From: Massilia aquatica
GTDB taxonomy: Bacteria > Pseudomonadota > Gammaproteobacteria > Burkholderiales > Burkholderiaceae_D
DNA: 64,000 bases
Direction: 5' to 3'
Assembly: GCF_011682045.1 (NCBI RefSeq)
Contig: NZ_VVIW01000011.1
Coordinates: forward strand, 62,001 to 126,000
Positions 17,321 through 25,715 of the stretch are shown one piece after another (within the stretch, counting starts at the first letter, position 1; every line of letters begins with the position of its first letter). Both the position numbers and the translations under genes were made by a program. The notes below the pieces were generated by a model. The model searched no databases, was not told the DNA's origin, and worked only from the letters and a program-made list of their open reading frames with translations.

Positions 17321-18358
17321 TTGAAAATTCAATCGAACGTGCAGCAGAACGTGCAGCCGACCATGCAGGTCAACGACGACTGGCGCCGCTGGATCGCCGA
17401 AAACCTCATGCTCGGCACCTCGCCCGAAGCGATTGCCGCCATCCTGGTCAAATCGAACGTGTCGCAGGCGAACGCCCGCACCGAAATCGACGCGGCGCTG
17501 CGCAGCCCGTACTTGCAGGCTGCGCGCAGGCTGGCCAATCGGGTCAACAAGCGCGACTGGGTGCTGAACATCCAGGCGCAATTGAACCGGCTGTACGACG
17601 AGGGGATTGAACGACGGGAAAAGCTCTCCGGCGAGGACTTCCTGCAACAGTATTACCGCACCAACCGGCCGGTGATCATCACCGGCATGCTGGAGCATTT
17701 CCCGGCACGCCAGAAATGGAATCTCGACTATTTTGCGCAGCGCTTCGGCGAACGCGTGGTCGAGGTGCAGTTCGGACGCGAAGCCGATCCCCAATACGAG
17801 CTCAATAGTATCGCCCACAAGCGCAAGATGCCTTTCGGCGAGTACGTGGAGATGGTCCGCACCAGCGGCCACACCAATGACTTTTACATGACCGCCAACA
17901 ACGATTCGCTCAACCGCGACGCGTTGAAGGAATTGTTCGACGATGTTGGCGCCCTGCCCGAGTACCTCGATGACGACCCGGGCAGGCGCGGCTTTTTCTG
18001 GTTCGGCCCGGCCGGCACGGTGACCCCGTTCCACCACGACCTGACCAATAACTTCATGGCCCAGATTATCGGGCGCAAGAAGATCAAGCTGATGGCGCCG
18101 TCGGACACGCCAAGGGTCTACAACCACCGGCACTGCTTTACCGAGGTGGACGCCCGCAACATCGACCTGGCGCGCTTTCCCGCCATGGCCGAGGTGCAGG
18201 TGCTCGAATGCGTGCTGGAACCGGGGGAAATTTTGTTCCTGCCGGTTGGATGGTGGCATTACGTGGAAGGGCTCGATATGTCGGTGACGCTGTCGACGAC
18301 CAATTTCCGATGGCCGAATGATTTCTACACAAACTATCCCCCGAATCATGATTTTTAG
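17321..18358 (+). CDS. Cupin_8 / JmjC-like Fe(II)-2-oxoglutarate-type protein
   Basis: The 345-residue protein has an N-terminal helical part of about 110 residues beginning near QVNDDWRRWIAENLMLG. A cupin_8 domain follows, starting about FLQQYYRTNRPVIITGM. The Fe(II) triad is visible: HxD in TPFHHDLTNN (His about 238, Asp about 240) and the distal His in GWWHYVEG. Relatives include peptidyl hydroxylases such as FIH, so hydroxylation of a protein or small molecule is possible. The TTG at 17321 is chosen because GGAG lies seven bases upstream; an in-frame ATG at 17294 adds nine residues. It lies between two chitinase genes, 78 bases after the first and 32 bases before the second. Its substrate is unknown. 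Confidence 0.82.
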   Translation: MKIQSNVQQNVQPTMQVNDDWRRWIAENLMLGTSPEAIAAILVKSNVSQANARTEIDAALRSPYLQAARRLANRVNKRDWVLNIQAQLNRLYDEGIERREKLSGEDFLQQYYRTNRPVIITGMLEHFPARQKWNLDYFAQRFGERVVEVQFGREADPQYELNSIAHKRKMPFGEYVEMVRTSGHTNDFYMTANNDSLNRDALKELFDDVGALPEYLDDDPGRRGFFWFGPAGTVTPFHHDLTNNFMAQIIGRKKIKLMAPSDTPRVYNHRHCFTEVDARNIDLARFPAMAEVQVLECVLEPGEILFLPVGWWHYVEGLDMSVTLSTTNFRWPNDFYTNYPPNHDF

Positions 18359-18390
18359 GGGGACCACAATGAATCACGGAGACAATAATA

Positions 18391-20802
18391 ATGACGATCA
18401 ATCGTTTGATGGGCGCCCTTCTCGGCAGCGCCCTGGTAGCGTGCGGAGGCGCCAGCGGTCCTGACGCCGTTCAGGGCCAGGGTGGCGAATCGAAACGCCA
18501 GCTGGCCCAGGTTGTAGTGTGCAGCGCATGGTCCGCCAGCCAGGTGTATACGGCTGGCGCCTGCGTCAGCCACCTGGGAAAAACCTACACGGCGAAGTGG
18601 TGGACACAGAATAACGTGCCCGGCGCCGAGGAATGGGGACCGTGGGCGCTGTCGACGACACCGACTCCTACACCAACGCCGACTCCTACACCAACGCCGA
18701 CTCCTACACCAACACCAACGCCGACGCCGACTCCGACGCCGACACCGACGCCTACCCCAACGCCAACACCGACCCCGACGCCAACGCCAACGCCGACGCC
18801 TACTCCAACACCGACGCCAACGCCCACGGTCGCCTGCCGCCCTGACGGCCTGACCTCCAAGGTACCCAACGTGCCCTACTGCGGCGTGTACGACGCCAAT
18901 GGCCGCGAAGTGCTCGCGCACGGGCTGAACCGCCGCATCGTCGGCTACTTCACCAGTTGGCGTACGGGCAAGGATGGCACGCCTTCCTACCTCGTCAACA
19001 ACATCCCGTGGGACAAGATCACCCACGTCAACTACGCGTTCGCTGCGGTCGATCCCGCCACGTCCAAGCTGTTGCTCGGCAGCGGCCCGGCCAATCCGGA
19101 CACGGGCCTCACCTGGCCCGAGAACCCGGCCGCCGCGATGGACCCGAGCCTGCCTTACAAGGGCCACTTCAACATGCTGGCGCAATACAAGCGCAAGCAT
19201 CCCGACGTGAAGATCATGCTCTCGGTGGGCGGCTGGGCAGGCAGCGGCGGCTTCTACACGGCCACCACCAATGCCGACGGCTCGCTCAACAGCGCCGGCA
19301 TCGACACCCTGGCCGACTCCATGGTCGCGTTCCTGCGCCAGTACCGCTTCTTCGACGGCATCGACATCGACTACGAGCACCCGACCACCAACAACGAAGC
19401 CGGCAACCCGCTCGATTTCGGCATGTCGAAGCCGCGCCTGGCCGGCCTGATGAAAAGCTACAACGTACTGCTGGAAAGGGTACGCACCAAGCTCGACACG
19501 GCCGCAGTGGCCGACAAGAAGTACTACATGCTGACCATCGCCGGTTCGGCCTCGGCCTGGATTTTGCGCGGCGAAGAAAACCTGTCGGGCCTGAAGTACC
19601 TCGACTACGCCAGCCTGATGAGCTACGACCTGCACGGCGGCTGGAACCAGTACGTCGGTCCCAACGCGGCCCTGTTCGATGACGGCAACGATGCCGAACT
19701 GCGCGCCGGCAACGCCTACCAGTTCGCCAACATCGGCTACCTGAACGTCGACTGGTCGTACCGCTACTACCGTGGCGCGCTGCAAGCCGGACGCATCAAC
19801 CTGGGCGTGCCGTACTACACACGCGGCTGGAAGAACGTGAACGGCGGCACCAACGGCCTGTGGGGCACCACCGCGCTGGTCAGCTCGACCGTGACCTGCG
19901 CCGGCGTCAAGACCTGCGGCGAAGGCGCGGTCGGCATCGACAACCTGTGGCACGACCTCGACGTCAACGGCCAGCCGATCCCTGGCGGCGGCAATCCGCT
20001 GTGGCACGCGCTGAACCTGGAAAAAGCCATCCTGCCGGACTACCTGGACGCCTACAAGGTGACCGACAAGACCCTGCGCGGCACCTACCAGCCGAACTAC
20101 AGCGCCACCATGGCGGCGCCGTGGCTGTGGAATCCGACCACCCGCGTGTTCCTCTCGACCGAGACGGCGCAATCGATGGATGCCAAGGCGCGCTACATCG
20201 TCGACAACAACGTCGGCGGCATCATGATCTGGGAAATGGCGGGCGACTACGCGTGGGATGCCAGCAAGAACAGCGGCAAGGGCCAGTACGTGATGGGCAA
20301 CACCCTGACCACCAACACCTTCAACACCTTCAAGGCGGCGGGGCCGTACGGCAACAAGCGCGCCGAGACAGCCGTGCCTGCCAGCAGCGCCAGGGTGAGC
20401 ATCGAGCTGGGCGGCTGGAAGCTGGGCGACAGCAACTTCCCGATCAATCCGGTGATGACGGTGACCAACAAGTCGGCCACCACCATTCCGGGCGGCAGCG
20501 TGGTGGAGTTTTCGTATCCGGTGTCGGCGCCGGCCAACATGAGCGACCAGTCGGGGTATGGGCTGAAAGTGACGGCGGCCGGATATACCGGGCCGAACAA
20601 CATCGGCGGCTTCAAGGCCAACTTCAACCGCGCGCAGTTCACGATTCCGGCATGGCAGGCGCTGGCGCCGGGCGCGTCGGTCTCGCTCACGCTCAATTAC
20701 CAGTTGCCGATTTCGGGGCCGTCGAACTATGCGATCACGGTCGGCGGCAAACGCTATGCGCTGGCCGATGAGTATCCGGAACTGCCGGTGGCGCTGCCGT
20801 AA
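18391..20802 (+). CDS. Lipoprotein chitinase, GH18, with N-terminal CBM5/12 and C-terminal beta-sandwich domain
   Basis: This 803-residue chitinase has lipobox LVAC (Cys18), a CBM5/12 module ([19 protein letters not shown]), an exceptionally long Pro-Thr linker of about 57 residues, and a GH18 domain with [10 protein letters not shown] (acid/base Glu329) and [11 protein letters not shown]. The C-terminal domain of about 140 residues (from about [14 protein letters not shown]) looks like the beta-rich ChiC-type module of bacterial chitinases. The large insertions around the active site are consistent with the ChiA-like, processive class. The linker DNA contains perfect 18-base tandem repeats. 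A strong terminator follows, so this gene ends the first chitinase transcript. Confidence 0.93.
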   Translation: MTINRLMGALLGSALVACGGASGPDAVQGQGGESKRQLAQVVVCSAWSASQVYTAGACVSHLGKTYTAKWWTQNNVPGAEEWGPWALSTTPTPTPTPTPTPTPTPTPTPTPTPTPTPTPTPTPTPTPTPTPTPTPTPTPTPTPTPTVACRPDGLTSKVPNVPYCGVYDANGREVLAHGLNRRIVGYFTSWRTGKDGTPSYLVNNIPWDKITHVNYAFAAVDPATSKLLLGSGPANPDTGLTWPENPAAAMDPSLPYKGHFNMLAQYKRKHPDVKIMLSVGGWAGSGGFYTATTNADGSLNSAGIDTLADSMVAFLRQYRFFDGIDIDYEHPTTNNEAGNPLDFGMSKPRLAGLMKSYNVLLERVRTKLDTAAVADKKYYMLTIAGSASAWILRGEENLSGLKYLDYASLMSYDLHGGWNQYVGPNAALFDDGNDAELRAGNAYQFANIGYLNVDWSYRYYRGALQAGRINLGVPYYTRGWKNVNGGTNGLWGTTALVSSTVTCAGVKTCGEGAVGIDNLWHDLDVNGQPIPGGGNPLWHALNLEKAILPDYLDAYKVTDKTLRGTYQPNYSATMAAPWLWNPTTRVFLSTETAQSMDAKARYIVDNNVGGIMIWEMAGDYAWDASKNSGKGQYVMGNTLTTNTFNTFKAAGPYGNKRAETAVPASSARVSIELGGWKLGDSNFPINPVMTVTNKSATTIPGGSVVEFSYPVSAPANMSDQSGYGLKVTAAGYTGPNNIGGFKANFNRAQFTIPAWQALAPGASVSLTLNYQLPISGPSNYAITVGGKRYALADEYPELPVALP
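18658..18828 (+). repeat. Pro-Thr codon repeat tract with perfect 18-base tandem units
   Basis: The linker of the second chitinase is encoded by (ACN CCN)n. Within it an 18-base unit (CCGACTCCTACACCAACG) is repeated almost three times from 18661 to 18713, and the remainder is a degenerate mixture of hexanucleotides. Slippage in multiples of six bases would change linker length without changing frame. The antisense frame encodes only poly-Gly-Val and is not a gene. Confidence 0.9.
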
Positions 20803-20827
20803 GCGTCGCTTGAGTACGTAGCCAAGG

Positions 20828-20862
20828 ACCCGGAAACGCCAGCGCGCGCTTCCGGGTTTTTT
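20828..20862 (+). terminator. Rho-independent terminator after the second chitinase
   Basis: An eight-base stem ACCCGGAA / TTCCGGGT closes a 14-base GC-rich loop and is followed by an uninterrupted run of T. It lies 25 bases after the stop codon of the 803-residue chitinase and 32 bases before the next chitinase gene. Confidence 0.85.
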
Positions 20863-20894
20863 CTGGCCGATATCCAATTTCCTGGAGTGAAAAT

Positions 20895-22379
20895 ATGAAA
20901 CAACAAATATCGACGCTGGCGCTGGGACTGCTCGCGGGCATGCTGGCCGGCTGCGGCGGCAATGGTGGCGAAGAATCAACCGGCAGCGACAGCGGAACGC
21001 GGGCGATGTCGAATGTCAGTGCGAATGCGGCCTGTCCGGCCTGGAGCGCCAGTGCGGTGTTTACTGCCGGCATGTGCGTGATTTACGACAGCAAGGTCTA
21101 CAAGGCGAAGTGGTGGACCCAAGGAAATGTGCCGGGGACGGAGCAATGGGGACCGTGGGAGTTGAGCCCGCTGACACCAACGCCGACGCCACCGCCCGTA
21201 CCGACTCCGACGCCAACTCCGACGCCTACCCCAACACCAACGCCAACACCAACGCCAACACCAACACCAACCCCGACACCGGGCGGCGTTCCGACCAGGG
21301 CGCAGGCCGAGGCGCGCGAAGCGCAGCTGACCGACAACGCCTTCTTCCGCACGGTCAAGGCATCGATCCGTACGCTGGACAATGCGGGGGTGGAGCAGGT
21401 AGTGCCGGGGCGCAGCGCCAATCCGATCAACGTCAAGCGTGTCGAGCGGCTGCTGCCGGCGACCAAATGGGATCACTTCTTCGCCGTGCGCGAGCCGAGC
21501 TATACCTATCAGCGTTTCCTACAGGCCGTGGCCAAGTTTCCCGCCCTGTGCGACGACTATGCCGACGGGCGCGATGCCGACGGCATCTGCCGCCACACGC
21601 TGGCAACCATGTTCGCGCACTTCGCGCAAGAAACCGGCGAACACAACGCGAGCAGCACGATTCCGGAGTGGCGCCAGGGCTTGAAGTACCTGCGCGAACT
21701 GGGCTGCGACGAAACCGGCGCCGGCTGCGGCTACAACGCCGAGTGCGCCGATCCGGTGTTCAATTCGGTCTGGACCTGTGGAAAGAATCCGGACGGCAGC
21801 TTCAAGAAGTATTTCGGACGCGGCGCCAAGCAGCTGTCGTACAACTACAACTACGGGCCGTTCTCGCAGATCATGTTCGGCGGCGATCAATCGGTCCTGC
21901 TGCGCGATCCGGACCGGGTGGCGTCGACGTGGCTGAACCTGGCGTGGGCGACGTTTTTCTTTGTGTATCCGCAGCCGCCCAAGCCATCGATGCTGCATGT
22001 GATCGACGGCACCTGGGTGCCGAACGCGGCCGACCGCGCGGCCGGGGCGGGGAATAATTTCGCCACCACGATCATGATCATCAATGCCGAGTGCGGACAG
22101 GGCACGGAAAAGGCGGCGGCGCAGAACCGCATCAACTACTACAAGCAGTTTGCCGGTGAGCTGGGGTGGAATGTGGGGGCGGAACAGTTATCGTGCGCGA
22201 CCATGCAGCGCTTTGGGCCGTCGAGTTCGGCGTCGTACAGCATTTACTGGGAGAAGAACTGGAATGAGGGTGGGCAGAACCAGTGTCAGCTGGTGAGTTA
22301 CCAGACGCCGTACAGCGCGTTGATTGCGGATAACTATGTGAAGTGCGTGCAGGATAACTGGAAGGTCAAACTCCAGTAA
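20895..22379 (+). CDS. Lipoprotein chitinase, GH19, with N-terminal CBM5/12
   Basis: The 494-residue enzyme has lipobox LAGC (Cys20), a CBM5/12 module (YKAKWWTQGNVPGTEQWGPW), a Pro-Thr linker of about 40 residues, and a GH19 catalytic domain. The family signatures are HFAQETGEHN, with the likely general acid Glu246, and YFGRGAKQLSYNYNYG. GH19 enzymes invert configuration and attack chitin chains differently from GH18, so the three enzymes should be complementary. Paired cysteines (LGCDETGAGCGYNAEC and others) suggest disulfides, consistent with an exported protein. The linker is again a (ACN CCN)n tract, at about 21172-21284. Confidence 0.92.
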   Translation: MKQQISTLALGLLAGMLAGCGGNGGEESTGSDSGTRAMSNVSANAACPAWSASAVFTAGMCVIYDSKVYKAKWWTQGNVPGTEQWGPWELSPLTPTPTPPPVPTPTPTPTPTPTPTPTPTPTPTPTPTPGGVPTRAQAEAREAQLTDNAFFRTVKASIRTLDNAGVEQVVPGRSANPINVKRVERLLPATKWDHFFAVREPSYTYQRFLQAVAKFPALCDDYADGRDADGICRHTLATMFAHFAQETGEHNASSTIPEWRQGLKYLRELGCDETGAGCGYNAECADPVFNSVWTCGKNPDGSFKKYFGRGAKQLSYNYNYGPFSQIMFGGDQSVLLRDPDRVASTWLNLAWATFFFVYPQPPKPSMLHVIDGTWVPNAADRAAGAGNNFATTIMIINAECGQGTEKAAAQNRINYYKQFAGELGWNVGAEQLSCATMQRFGPSSSASYSIYWEKNWNEGGQNQCQLVSYQTPYSALIADNYVKCVQDNWKVKLQ

Positions 22380-22438
22380 AGAAAAAGGCCACCCGAATCG
22401 GCGAACCGGAACAGCCTTTAATATAGTCACCCATAAAA

Positions 22439-22519
22439 CCGTCTTCCCCCGCGCAGGCGGGGATCCATAGCAGCGTTGCTGATAGGTGCTATGGATTCCC
22501 GCCTGCGCGGGAACGACGG
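22439..22519. repeat. REP-like palindromic repeat (best-preserved copy)
   Basis: An 81-base element whose arms, about 33 bases each, are near-perfect inverted copies (CCGTCTTCCCCCGCGCAGGC left; inverted right arm CCGTCGTTCCCGCGCAGGC). Both arms continue into GGGAATCCATAGCA-type sequence around a central loop. It shares its core with the element at 8404-8507. The right arm contains ATTCCC-N8-GGGAAC, close to the dRS3 consensus (ATTCCC-N8-GGGAAT) described in Neisseria. Confidence 0.8.
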
Positions 22520-22554
22520 GTGTGTGGCTATGTAAAGAAAACCGGCGGCCGGCG

Positions 22555-22578
22555 AACCGGGGTCTGTCCCCGGTTTTG
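22555..22578. terminator. Terminator-like hairpin between convergent genes
   Basis: An eight-base stem AACCGGGG / CCCCGGTT with a five-base loop lies between the plus-strand GH19 chitinase and the minus-strand nitronate monooxygenase. Its arms begin with AA and end with TT, so it could work in either direction, although the T run is short. A second weaker hairpin (AAAGGC...GCCTTT, 22388-22422) also follows the chitinase. Confidence 0.5.
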
Positions 22579-22588
22579 CAAGTTTGAT

Positions 22589-23542
22589 TTACAGCGCCAG
22601 CCGTGCGCGCGCGGCGTCGTATTCCTGCTTCAGGCGCGCCACCATCTCAGCGACGGTCGGCACATCATTCATCATCCCCACGCCCTGCCCCGCGCCCCAG
22701 ATGTCGCGCCAGGCCTTGGCGCTGCCCGAACCGAAGCTCATCTTCGACTTGTCCGATTCCGGCAAGGCATCGGGATCGAGCCCGGCGTTGATGATCGATT
22801 TCTTCAGATAGTTTCCGTGCACGCCGGTGAACAAATTCGTGTACACAATATCGGCCGCCGCCGATTCCACGATCGCATCGCGATACGCATCGGTCACGTT
22901 CGATTCCTTGGTCGCCAGCCAGCGCGAGCCGATGTACGCAAAATCGGCGCCCATCGCCTGCGCCGCCAGAATCGCGTCGCCCGTGGCAATCGAACCCGAC
23001 AAGGCCACCGGGCCATGGAAGAATTTACGCACTTCACCGACCAGCGCGAATGGCGACAGCGGCCCGGCATGTCCGCCAGCGCCAGCGGCCACCAAAATCA
23101 AGCCATCCACGCCCGCTTCCAGCGCCTTTTCGGCATGCCGGATCGACACCACATCGTGCATCACAATCCCGCCGTAGCTGTGGATAGCGTCGAGCATCTC
23201 TTTCGGCGGCGCGCGCAGCGAGGAGATGATGATCGGCACCTGATGCTTGACGCACATCGCGACGTCGTGTTCCAGGCGGTCGTTGGACTGGTGCACGATC
23301 TGGTTGACGGCAATCGGCCCCACCTTGGCACCCGGGTTGGCAGCCTGGTAATCGTCCAGCTCTTGCTTGAGGTCGCTCAGCCAGGTGTCGAGCAACTCGG
23401 CCGGACGGGCGTTGAGCGCGGGGAAGGAACCGACGATCCCCGCCTTGCACTGCGCCGCCACCAGCGCGGGCCCGCTGGCGATGAACATCGGCGATCCAAT
23501 GACGGGAAGGGTGAGGTTTTGCAGCGCGGCGGGCAATGCCAT
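22589..23542 (-). CDS. Nitronate monooxygenase (2-nitropropane dioxygenase family)
   Basis: The 317-residue FMN-dependent TIM-barrel enzyme oxidises alkyl nitronates such as propionate-3-nitronate to carbonyl compounds and nitrite. It contains LPVIGSPMFIASGPALVAA near the N-terminus, the flavin-binding stretch LILVAAGAGGHAG, and IATGDAILAAQAMGADFAYIG. The frame continues upstream to 23590, but MALPAALQNLTLPVIGSPM is the normal family start. It is the last gene of the 26.1-22.6 kb string, separated from the metallo-hydrolase by 98 bases. Some relatives are enoyl reductases, so the exact reaction is an inference. Confidence 0.88.
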   Translation of the reverse strand: MALPAALQNLTLPVIGSPMFIASGPALVAAQCKAGIVGSFPALNARPAELLDTWLSDLKQELDDYQAANPGAKVGPIAVNQIVHQSNDRLEHDVAMCVKHQVPIIISSLRAPPKEMLDAIHSYGGIVMHDVVSIRHAEKALEAGVDGLILVAAGAGGHAGPLSPFALVGEVRKFFHGPVALSGSIATGDAILAAQAMGADFAYIGSRWLATKESNVTDAYRDAIVESAAADIVYTNLFTGVHGNYLKKSIINAGLDPDALPESDKSKMSFGSGSAKAWRDIWGAGQGVGMMNDVPTVAEMVARLKQEYDAARARLAL

Positions 23543-23640
23543 GTCGGTCTCGCAATCGAAAAAAGTGGATGGAAGCAAATTCTCATCCATTATAGTGCGA
23601 AAAAAGTACGATCGTGCTTGAAAGCGCGGCAGTACTGTGT

Positions 23641-24597
23641 TTACAGGTCGCTGTTGACCAGTTCTTCACCATCGCGCTTGGCCGCACCGGCCCGCACCAG
23701 CGATTGCACGGCCCAGTCGGCCATCTGGCCGGAGGTCTCGAAACGCTGCAAATGGCGCGCGCGCGCGCCTTCCAGCACCGGGATGGTGGCGAACATATGC
23801 GCCACGTCCGCCAGGCTGATGCGCTGGCGTTCGAGCAGCAGGAACTTGAGGATGACCTTGACCGCGTTTTCGGAGTTGCGCAGCGGATCGGCTTCGAGGA
23901 AGTTCAGGCGCGTGACCGCCCGTTTGAGCGCCGGCTGGACATCGGTAAACATGGCGCCGTGGCCGGGAATGACGAGGCGGGCGTCGAGGCTGTCGATCAG
24001 TTCCAAGGTGGCGCGTGCCTCCAGGAAGCCCGATTCACCGTCGAGCTCGGGAAAAATCACGCCGAAGCCGTTGCGCCACAGCGCGTCGGCGGAAATGACG
24101 ATCCCTTCGCCCGGGCAAAAGAAGATCAGCGAATGCGGGTGGTGTCCCGGCGCGCCCAGCGCCTGCCACAGCTTGCCGCCCAGTTCCAGCTCGTCGCCGG
24201 GCGACACGCTAAAGTCGGCTTTGAACGGCTCGCACTGCTGGCCGGTGGCCTTGAAACTGAGCGCGTCCTCGTCCCAGGCCGCCACATTGCCAGCCTCGGC
24301 CACGGGAATGCCGATGCGGCAGCCGTAGCGGGCCTTGAGGGCCGCGTTGCCGCCGCAGTGGTCCGAATGCAGGTGGGTGTTGATGACGCGCGCCAAGGGC
24401 CGCTCGCCGAGCGCGTGGCCGACCAGCGCCAGCGTCTGCGGCACGTGGGTCTTGTAGCCGCTGTCGATCAGGGTGGCGTCGCCAGCTCCGGTAAACAGCA
24501 CATTGTTGGATGACAGCCAGCCGCGTTCGAACACCTGCATCGACGCCGGCAAGCGCGCCGGGTCGGGATTTAACATTGCACTCATGGGGGAACTCAT
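23641..24597 (-). CDS. MBL-fold metallo-hydrolase
   Basis: This 318-residue metallo-beta-lactamase-fold protein has the metal-binding motif THLHSDHCGG, then GAPGHHPHSLIFF, ISADALW and VIPGHG, matching the HxHxDH plus distal His/Asp ligands. A C-terminal helical domain (about residues 230-318) resembles the winged-helix tail of lactamase-B2-like enzymes. It is a hydrolase, probably of thioesters or similar substrates. Its ATG at 24597 overlaps the stop of the membrane-protein gene (ATGA). A second ATG four codons downstream is possible. Confidence 0.87.
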   Translation of the reverse strand: MSSPMSAMLNPDPARLPASMQVFERGWLSSNNVLFTGAGDATLIDSGYKTHVPQTLALVGHALGERPLARVINTHLHSDHCGGNAALKARYGCRIGIPVAEAGNVAAWDEDALSFKATGQQCEPFKADFSVSPGDELELGGKLWQALGAPGHHPHSLIFFCPGEGIVISADALWRNGFGVIFPELDGESGFLEARATLELIDSLDARLVIPGHGAMFTDVQPALKRAVTRLNFLEADPLRNSENAVKVILKFLLLERQRISLADVAHMFATIPVLEGARARHLQRFETSGQMADWAVQSLVRAGAAKRDGEELVNSDL

Positions 24598-25037
24598 TTT
24601 TTCATTTGAAACGCGAGCGAGATCTTGGCGAACTCGATCAGGACGGCTTGCGAGCCGCCATTGAAGGTGGTGAAGGAATTGCCGGTGCGTACAACCATGC
24701 GCGGCGGGAACAGCCAGGACATGTAGGGAATGCCGATCATCTTGGCGCCGCGCACGTCGCGCCATGCTACCTGCTTGTCGTACAGCCAGGTCTGGCGGAT
24801 GCCGGTGGCGTCCACCGTGGTGGTGGCGCGCAGGAACCAGTAATAACTGACCCCCAGCATGATGATGGCGCCCACCAGCAGCGCCTTGACGCCGATCCCG
24901 AACGACGGCAGCGGAAAGCGCCAGGCCACGCTGGCGGCGTACCCCAGCAGCACCACGGTGACGATGGTGGCGAAGACCTTGAAGCCGGTCCCGTAGGCGG
25001 GGCCGGTAACCGCTTGCTGCGGGGTGTAGAAATTCAT
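24594..25037 (-). CDS. Hypothetical membrane protein (PH-like domain)
   Basis: The 147-residue protein has two hydrophobic segments (about residues 19-38 and 48-68). A soluble part follows that reads DATGIRQTWLYDKQVAWRDV and MVVRTGNSFTTFNGGSQAV, a pattern common in bacterial PH-domain-like membrane proteins. It is probably an inner-membrane protein with a cytoplasmic C-terminus. The start abuts the TAA of the DUF1289 gene and the stop overlaps the metallo-hydrolase, so it belongs to the same operon. No specific function can be given. Confidence 0.75.
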   Translation of the reverse strand: MNFYTPQQAVTGPAYGTGFKVFATIVTVVLLGYAASVAWRFPLPSFGIGVKALLVGAIIMLGVSYYWFLRATTTVDATGIRQTWLYDKQVAWRDVRGAKMIGIPYMSWLFPPRMVVRTGNSFTTFNGGSQAVLIEFAKISLAFQMKK

Positions 25038-25256
25038 TTAGTCGAAGTCCAGTTCGGATTCACGGCGGCGGATCTCGGCCCAGACCGTGCGTTTGTACTC
25101 ATCACTAGCCGTGCCCCAGGCGACGATTTCATCGAGGGTGCGCAGGCAGCCGCGGCACAGGCCCTTGCCGGCCGCCTTACCGGACGCGCTATCGGGCGCC
25201 ATGTCGCACAAGCTGATGCAGGGGGACGGCACCGGCGTCTGCAGTTCGGGATTCAT
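25038..25256 (-). CDS. DUF1289 domain protein (Cys-rich, small)
   Basis: The 72-residue protein carries PSPCISLCDM and GLCRGCLRTLDEIVAW, the four-cysteine signature of DUF1289, probably a small metal-binding site. The acidic C-terminus ESELDFD is typical. The ATG at 25256 overlaps the stop of the thioesterase gene by four bases. The function of the family is not established. A longer in-frame reading up to 25661 only shadows the thioesterase gene. Confidence 0.85.
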   Translation of the reverse strand: MNPELQTPVPSPCISLCDMAPDSASGKAAGKGLCRGCLRTLDEIVAWGTASDEYKRTVWAEIRRRESELDFD

Positions 25257-25696
25257 GCGGCCCCCACGGCTTTGAGCGCTGCGGCGGCCTTGGCGGCGAC
25301 TTTGGCATTGAAACGCAGCGGGTCGATCACATGGCGCTCGTGGGTGCCTTCGCAGACGCGGTCGACGCCATCCCACGCTTCCACCCGGAACAGCAGGCGG
25401 CGGCCATCGACTTCCAGCACTTCGCCCTTGATCAACAAGGTCATGCCGGGCGGAGTCGGCGCAAAATGCGAAAAATGCACCATCGTGCCCAGGCTTTGCT
25501 CGCGCGGCCAATCCATGAAGGGCATGACGCCGTGCACGCAGGCCAGTTCCATCATGCCGACCAGGTAGCCGGTGGCCAGCACGTCGGGCATGTCGAGGCA
25601 GAAACCGGTGTCGTGGTACAGCTGCGGCACGCTGGCGCGCGGCGGGACGGTGTAGCTCCACTCGAAGCGGAAGCCGGCTTGCAGGTCGGGACTCAT
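25253..25696 (-). CDS. FlK-like hotdog thioesterase
   Basis: The 147-residue protein matches the fluoroacetyl-CoA-thioesterase-like family. It has VPQLYHDTGFCLDMPDVLATG, GMMELACVHGVMPFMDWP, SLGTMVHFSHFAPTPPGM and EGTHERHVID. These correspond to the catalytic Thr/Glu/His neighbourhood of the FlK hotdog fold (GTHER contains the conserved His). It should hydrolyse an acyl-CoA; most family members are not fluoroacetate-specific. It lies second in the operon, 19 bases after the VOC gene. Confidence 0.85.
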   Translation of the reverse strand: MSPDLQAGFRFEWSYTVPPRASVPQLYHDTGFCLDMPDVLATGYLVGMMELACVHGVMPFMDWPREQSLGTMVHFSHFAPTPPGMTLLIKGEVLEVDGRRLLFRVEAWDGVDRVCEGTHERHVIDPLRFNAKVAAKAAAALKAVGAA

Positions 25697-25715
25697 GCGC
25701 GGATTATGCCTTCTT

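Noticed and set aside
18585-18869. Minus-strand poly-(Gly-Val) frame
   Set aside because: Antisense reading of the (ACN CCN) linker repeat, not a structural protein gene.
18355-20979. Minus-strand frame of 874 codons over the second chitinase
   Set aside because: It contains low-complexity Trp/Arg runs where the Pro-Thr linker lies on the other strand. The plus-strand GH18 chitinase explains the region completely.
22520-24328. Plus-strand frame of 602 codons over the nitronate monooxygenase and metallo-hydrolase genes
   Set aside because: Spans two genuine minus-strand genes with clear motifs; its translation is compositional shadow.
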